The notes under the pieces were generated by a model. The model had not been told where the DNA came from, searched no databases, and was given only the letters and a program-made list of their open reading frames with translations. This document shows, piece by piece, positions 51,356-55,000 of a stretch of DNA of 55,000 nt. The stretch's first letter is position 1; each line of letters starts with the position of its first letter. Source of the DNA: an uncultured Pelagibacteraceae bacterium. Lineage in GTDB: Bacteria; Pseudomonadota; Alphaproteobacteria; Pelagibacterales; Pelagibacteraceae. The stretch is taken from positions 1-55,000 of the forward strand of contig CACBXW010000002.1 in NCBI GenBank assembly GCA_902543295.1, read 5' to 3'. The translations under genes and the position numbers were made by a program.

Positions 51356-52271
51356 AATTATTTAAAACTTTTTTTAAAATTTTCTTGGTGCTTAATCCAC
51401 AGTAATCTAGCAAATCTTTTTGTGTTCCATATTTTTTTATAAATTTATTATTAATTCCAATTCTAGAAACTTTTATTACGTCTTTTGATTTATTTAAATT
51501 TAGTTCCTCTAAAACAATACTTCCGAGTCCCCCTGAAACAATATGTTCTTCAACTGTATAAATTTTTTTTACAATTTTTGAAAATTTTAATAAATTTTTT
51601 GTATCAAATGGTTTTAATGAATGATTGTGAAGGACACCTGCATTAATTTTATATTTTTTTAACTTTTGGCATGCGAAGTAACACTCTTGTGTAGTGATGC
51701 CTGTTGTTATAAATAGTACATCTTTGGGCTTTCCAAATAAAACTGACTTTCCTAACGAAATTTTTTTTTTTTTGTTAGTAATTATTTTGTCACCTCCCTT
51801 TGCAAGTCTAATATAGAGGGGTCCTTTTATTTTATTCAATTGGGACATAATATTTTTCATTTCAAATGCGTCGCATGGAGCAACAATTGTCATATTTGGG
51901 ATTGATCTCATTATTGAAATATCCTCTATTGCATGGTGAGTTGGACCAAGATGAGCATAAGCAAGGCCTCCTCCATTTCCAATTAATCGAACAGGTAAAT
52001 TATGCAATCCCAAATCAATAATATTTTGTTCAAAATTTCTTCTTGTTAAAAAAGTTGCAATTGTATTGAAAAATGGCTTCAAACCTTCTTTCGCAAGACC
52101 AGATACCATACCAGTAATAAATTGTTCTGATATACCTTCCATAAAAAATCTGTCCGGAAACCTCTTTTTAAAATCACTTAAAACTCCTGCACCTAAATCT
52201 GATCCAACAAAGACAACTTTCTTGTCTTTTTTTGCTAATTTAAAAATTGTGTTTATACAAGTATTTCGCAT
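51345..52271 (-). CDS. Transketolase, C-terminal subunit
   Basis: A 308-residue pyrimidine-binding/C-terminal half of transketolase: FVGSDLGAGVLSDF, FMEGISEQFITGMVSGLA (the catalytic Glu of the GISEQ motif binds the thiamine ring), TRRNFEQ, HLGPTHHAIEDISIMRSIP, and the C-terminal domain with EEHIVSGGLGS. Together with the preceding gene (stop and start share one base, TAATG) it forms a split transketolase. Split pairs like this in carbohydrate loci transfer two-carbon units to make branched or unusual sugars rather than serve central metabolism. Substrate unknown. Confidence 0.9.
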   Translation of the reverse strand: MRNTCINTIFKLAKKDKKVVFVGSDLGAGVLSDFKKRFPDRFFMEGISEQFITGMVSGLAKEGLKPFFNTIATFLTRRNFEQNIIDLGLHNLPVRLIGNGGGLAYAHLGPTHHAIEDISIMRSIPNMTIVAPCDAFEMKNIMSQLNKIKGPLYIRLAKGGDKIITNKKKKISLGKSVLFGKPKDVLFITTGITTQECYFACQKLKKYKINAGVLHNHSLKPFDTKNLLKFSKIVKKIYTVEEHIVSGGLGSIVLEELNLNKSKDVIKVSRIGINNKFIKKYGTQKDLLDYCGLSTKKILKKVLNNYGK

Positions 52272-53086
52272 TATATTTTCAAATTAAGAGAATTTTTTAT
52301 CTCAATAATATCTTCTTCATTGAGAGGAGATTTATAATGCCATTTGGAATCATTTTCTGCTTTATTAATGCCCTTACCTTTAATTGTATGACATATAATG
52401 ACAGATGGTTTTTTTTTCTGTTTTTTTGCTTTTAAGATAGCCTTTTTAATTTCTATAATATCATGTCCATTTATATTCATTGTAAAGAAATTAAAACTTT
52501 TAAATTTGTCAGTTAATGGCTCTAGATCTAATATATCTCTTGTTTTTCCATAAGATTGAAATTTATTATAGTCTATAAATGTAATTAAGTTATTTAACTT
52601 ATGTTTTGAGGTAGCTAGAAAACTTTCCCACATTGAACCTTCATTAAGTTCGCCATCTCCACATATAACATAATAATATGATTTTTTTTTTTTAATTTTT
52701 GAAGCTAAAGCCATACCAACTGCAATTGGCAAACCGTGTCCTAAGGCGCCTGTTGAAATTTCTACGCCTCTAATTTTATCATGCTCTGGATGGCCACCAA
52801 GAATTCCATTAAAAGAGCAATTTTGAATAAGATCTTTTTTTGAAATAAATCCCTTATCATATAATATTGCATACAAAGCTAAGCACCCGTGGCCTTTGCT
52901 AAGAATAAATTTAGAATGTTTATCTATAAAATTATCATATAGAACTCTTAATAGTTCTATTAATGACATTGCGGGACCAATATGGCCTCTTTTTTCTTTT
53001 TGAATAGTTAGATATACTAAACTTCTTAAATATATAGACCTTTTATCTAAAGGTATATTTTTAGCATTTAGTATTTTACTTTTCAT
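52271..53086 (-). CDS. Transketolase, N-terminal (thiamine diphosphate-binding) subunit
   Basis: A 271-residue PP-binding half of transketolase: GHIGPAMSLIELL (34-46), LSKGHGCLALYA (62-73), GGHPEHDKI, GALGHGLPIAVGMAL and the thiamine diphosphate/metal motif ICGDGELNEGSMWE (141-154) with NNLITFIDYNKFQ. It needs the adjacent C-terminal subunit for activity. It starts 11 bases before the stop of the broken DegT gene, indicating translational coupling to it. All motifs are intact, so the pair should function even though the upstream DegT gene is frameshifted in this sequence. Confidence 0.92.
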   Translation of the reverse strand: MKSKILNAKNIPLDKRSIYLRSLVYLTIQKEKRGHIGPAMSLIELLRVLYDNFIDKHSKFILSKGHGCLALYAILYDKGFISKKDLIQNCSFNGILGGHPEHDKIRGVEISTGALGHGLPIAVGMALASKIKKKKSYYYVICGDGELNEGSMWESFLATSKHKLNNLITFIDYNKFQSYGKTRDILDLEPLTDKFKSFNFFTMNINGHDIIEIKKAILKAKKQKKKPSVIICHTIKGKGINKAENDSKWHYKSPLNEEDIIEIKNSLNLKI

Positions 53087-54174
53087 TAAAAAAGTTAGTA
53101 ATTTTTTTACAAATATATAGTATCTCTTTTTTACTCAAGAATTCATGAATAGGTAAGGACAATATTTGTTTAGCTTGTTTCTCTGTATTTTTTATTGAAA
53201 TCTTTTTTGAATTTTTATAAATTTCTTGTTTATGTATCGGTATAGGGTAATGAATATCTGTTTCTATTCCTCGTTTTTTTAAGTAATCTTTTAACTTATC
53301 TCTTTTTTTTGTTTGAATTACAAATAAATGGTAACTGTGCAATCTACGTTTACTTTCTATTGGCAGTTTAATTGGTAAATTTTTAAGATTAGAAATGTAT
53401 AATTTTGCATTTTGTCTTCTACGCAATATTTTTTTATTTAGTCCTTTTAATCTGTATTCGAGAATTGCTGCTTGTAAATTGTCCATTCTTGATACATAAC
53501 CATAAAATTTAGAATTGCCCCTGCCTTTTAAACCATGATTTATTAAAAAATTTTATTTTATCATAATAAAATTTATTATTAGTGACTATAAATCCAGAGT
53601 CGCCAGCTGCATTTAAATTTTTTAAAGGATGAGCTGAAAAACAACCAATATCACCAAAAGAGCCACTTTTCATATTATTTAGTTTTGAACCGATTGATTG
53701 TGCTGCATCTTCAATAACATAAAGTTTATTTTTTTTTGCAATATCTTTAATTAAACTCATATGCCCAATATCACCACACAAATGAACTGGGATTATTGCT
53801 TTAGTTTTTCTAGTAATTTTCTTTTCAATTTCATTTGGATCTAATCTTCTATTTTCATCAACATCAGCAAATATTGGTTTTGCTCCCAAATGTGCTATAC
53901 AAGAAGCTGAAGCAATGAAAGAATTTGATTGAGTAATAACTTCATCATCACGACCAATTCCAAGAACATGTAATGCAATTGTTAATGCATCAGTACCACT
54001 ATTAGTACAGACAGCATACTTAGTCCCACAATATTTAGCTAATTTGCTTTCCAAGGATAAAATGTGTTTTCCTCCAACATATATACCGGACGACAAAACA
54101 TTTTTAACAATTGGTAGTAATTTTTTTTCTTCTATATGCCATTGCTTTTTTAAATCTAATCTTTTAATAATCAT
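53076..54174 (-). pseudogene. DegT-family aminotransferase interrupted by a single-base frameshift
   Basis: Two frames together make one DegT enzyme. The first (54174-53509) has TNSGTDALTIAL, the Glu-Asp of VIEDAAQSIGS and the Schiff-base Lys187 in FSAHPLKNLNAAGDSG, then drifts into a non-family tail. The second frame carries on with NHGLKGRGNSKFYGYVSRMD and DNLQAAILEYRLKGL, down to LSLPIHEFLS. Frame is restored by removing one A from the run of six at 53545-53550 (plus strand), giving KFLINHGLKG and a 365-residue protein of normal length. Either a homopolymer sequencing error or a genuine slip in the run. The rest of both parts shows no decay, so recent loss or error is likeliest. Confidence 0.85.
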
Positions 54175-55000
54175 TTAATTTATATTCCTAAATTTCATCC
54201 ATTTTACAGTAAAAGTATTAGGTAGAACTTGAACTTTTTTTTTTTCAAATGCTGCTTTAATTTCTTTAATCGCACTTTCTACACCATATTTTCTCTCAAA
54301 ACCTAATTTTAATAATCTAGAGGAATCTTGTCTATAAGATCTTTGATCAAAAACTTTTTTTATTATTATTTTTGTATTAGTTATCTTTGAAATTTTTTTT
54401 GCGATTGTCAAAATGGATAAATTTTCAAAACCAGCATTATAACATCCTGATTTGATTTTTTTTGTTAAGAAGAAATGATAAATATTTATTAAATCTTTTA
54501 TGTGAATATTTGGCCTTATTTGCTTTCCACCAAATACAATTATTTTCTTTTTTGTTAACGCTTGCATAGTTAGATTATTAACTGAAACATCAAATCGCAT
54601 TCTTGGAGATAAACCACATACCGTAGCAGGACGGATACAATGAATACTTATTTTGTCTGAGAAACTTAAAAGCACTCTTTCTGCAATCATTTTTGTTTTA
54701 TTGTAATAAGATATTGGTACAAGCTCTAAATCCTCAGTTACATTTCTTTCTCTTTTAACACCGTAAACACTCCCTGAGCTAGCATAAATAAATTTTTTCA
54801 CTCTATATTTAATACATTTTGTAATTAGCTGATATGTTGATAGAACGTTTACATCCCATGACAATGTTGGATTTAAATCAACTGCTGGATCATTAGCTAT
54901 ATTTGCCAAATGTATGACCGAAAAAACATTTTTTAATATTTTTTCATCAAATTTACGAATATCTCCTCTAATAATTTTTAAATTTTTATGTTTTTTCAAA
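54175..55000 (-). CDS. NAD-dependent epimerase/dehydratase, 5' end outside the window
   Basis: A partial extended SDR of which the last 275 or so residues are visible. IIRGDIRKF, FSVIHLANIANDPAVDLNP, ASSGSVYGVKRERNVTEDL, the catalytic Y-NKT-K in SYYNKTKM, RPATVCGLSPRMRFD and FGGKQIRPNIHIKDL are all standard. The GxxGxxG nucleotide loop, expected about 50 residues earlier, is missing because the frame stays open to the right edge; the first apparent start is only an internal TTG. It ends with no gap before the broken DegT gene. Likely part of the same cluster; sugar unknown. Confidence 0.85.
   Translation of the reverse strand, partial: LKKHKNLKIIRGDIRKFDEKILKNVFSVIHLANIANDPAVDLNPTLSWDVNVLSTYQLITKCIKYRVKKFIYASSGSVYGVKRERNVTEDLELVPISYYNKTKMIAERVLLSFSDKISIHCIRPATVCGLSPRMRFDVSVNNLTMQALTKKKIIVFGGKQIRPNIHIKDLINIYHFFLTKKIKSGCYNAGFENLSILTIAKKISKITNTKIIIKKVFDQRSYRQDSSRLLKLGFERKYGVESAIKEIKAAFEKKKVQVLPNTFTVKWMKFRNIN

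Noticed and set aside
1..55000. CRISPR arrays, tRNA or rRNA genes, insertion sequences, transposases or integrases
   Set aside because: No regularly spaced repeats, no tRNA-like cloverleaf noticed in the short gaps, and no mobile-element protein among the frames. Long T and A runs are a product of base composition, not repeats of interest.

Overview
The window is very A+T-rich and almost entirely coding. Genes are packed end to end with 1-14 nt overlaps, and the proteins are rich in Lys, Asn and Ile. Every gene I can recognise concerns surface glycans: glycosyltransferases, sugar-nucleotide enzymes, lipid-carrier transferases, a polymerase, a ligase and a flippase. The best fit is a streamlined marine alphaproteobacterium of the SAR11/Pelagibacter type, specifically its hypervariable surface-polysaccharide island. 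This is inference from composition and gene content; no rRNA, tRNA or housekeeping gene is present to anchor it. Most genes are on the minus strand. Plus-strand genes lie at 849-2516, 28310-29227, 41249-42769 and 48571-50702. There is no gene-free stretch longer than about 110 bases.

Region by region. 1-5199: two GT2 transferases, a methyltransferase, two membrane proteins and a glycosyltransferase cut by the window edge. 5256-11780: a core assembly block with a membrane 4,6-dehydratase (PglF/WbpM type), a GT4, a monotopic initiating transferase (PglC/WcaJ type), a polytopic WecA-like one, an O-antigen ligase/polymerase and a GT2. 11783-25561: a NodU-type carbamoyltransferase, GT4 and GT9 transferases, an RfbB-like dehydratase with an SDR partner, a Wzy-like polymerase, a PglK-like ABC flippase, an FkbM methyltransferase and further transferases. 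25554-29227: a GMC oxidoreductase, a DegT-family enzyme and a FemAB-like acyltransferase.

29235-35051 is the most unusual part. In tight order it encodes a small HAD phosphatase, an AraD-type epimerase, a cupin, a PfkB sugar kinase, a fusion of ribose-5-phosphate isomerase B with a nucleotidyltransferase, a small transaldolase, a GT9 (heptosyltransferase family) and a GmhA-like isomerase. It reads like a self-contained route from pentose phosphates to a nucleotide-activated heptose or related sugar and its transfer. 35053-41186 continues with a GT-B-like protein of unknown function, a KdsB-like cytidylyltransferase paired with an HpcH-type aldolase, an SDR, a TIGR04372-type transferase and a DegT aminotransferase. 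This suggests an activated 2-keto-3-deoxy sugar acid made by an aldolase.

41249-42769 is a nucleotidyltransferase-PfkB protein with HldE-like domains in reverse order. 42771-46198 holds two copies of a two-gene module (WbuC-like cupin plus zinc-finger C-methyltransferase). 46188-54174 is a 'sporadic carbohydrate cluster' (LIC12192 family protein, 2OG-Fe(II) oxygenase, SDR, DegT enzymes, methyltransferase and split transketolase), with one DegT gene broken by a single-base frameshift. The window ends inside an SDR epimerase gene.

Taken together the genes could build one or several lipid-carrier-linked glycans with aminated, methylated, carbamoylated and possibly heptose or ulosonic-acid components, flipped by the ABC exporter, polymerised and ligated to an acceptor. 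No Wzx flippase or Wzz chain-length regulator was seen.
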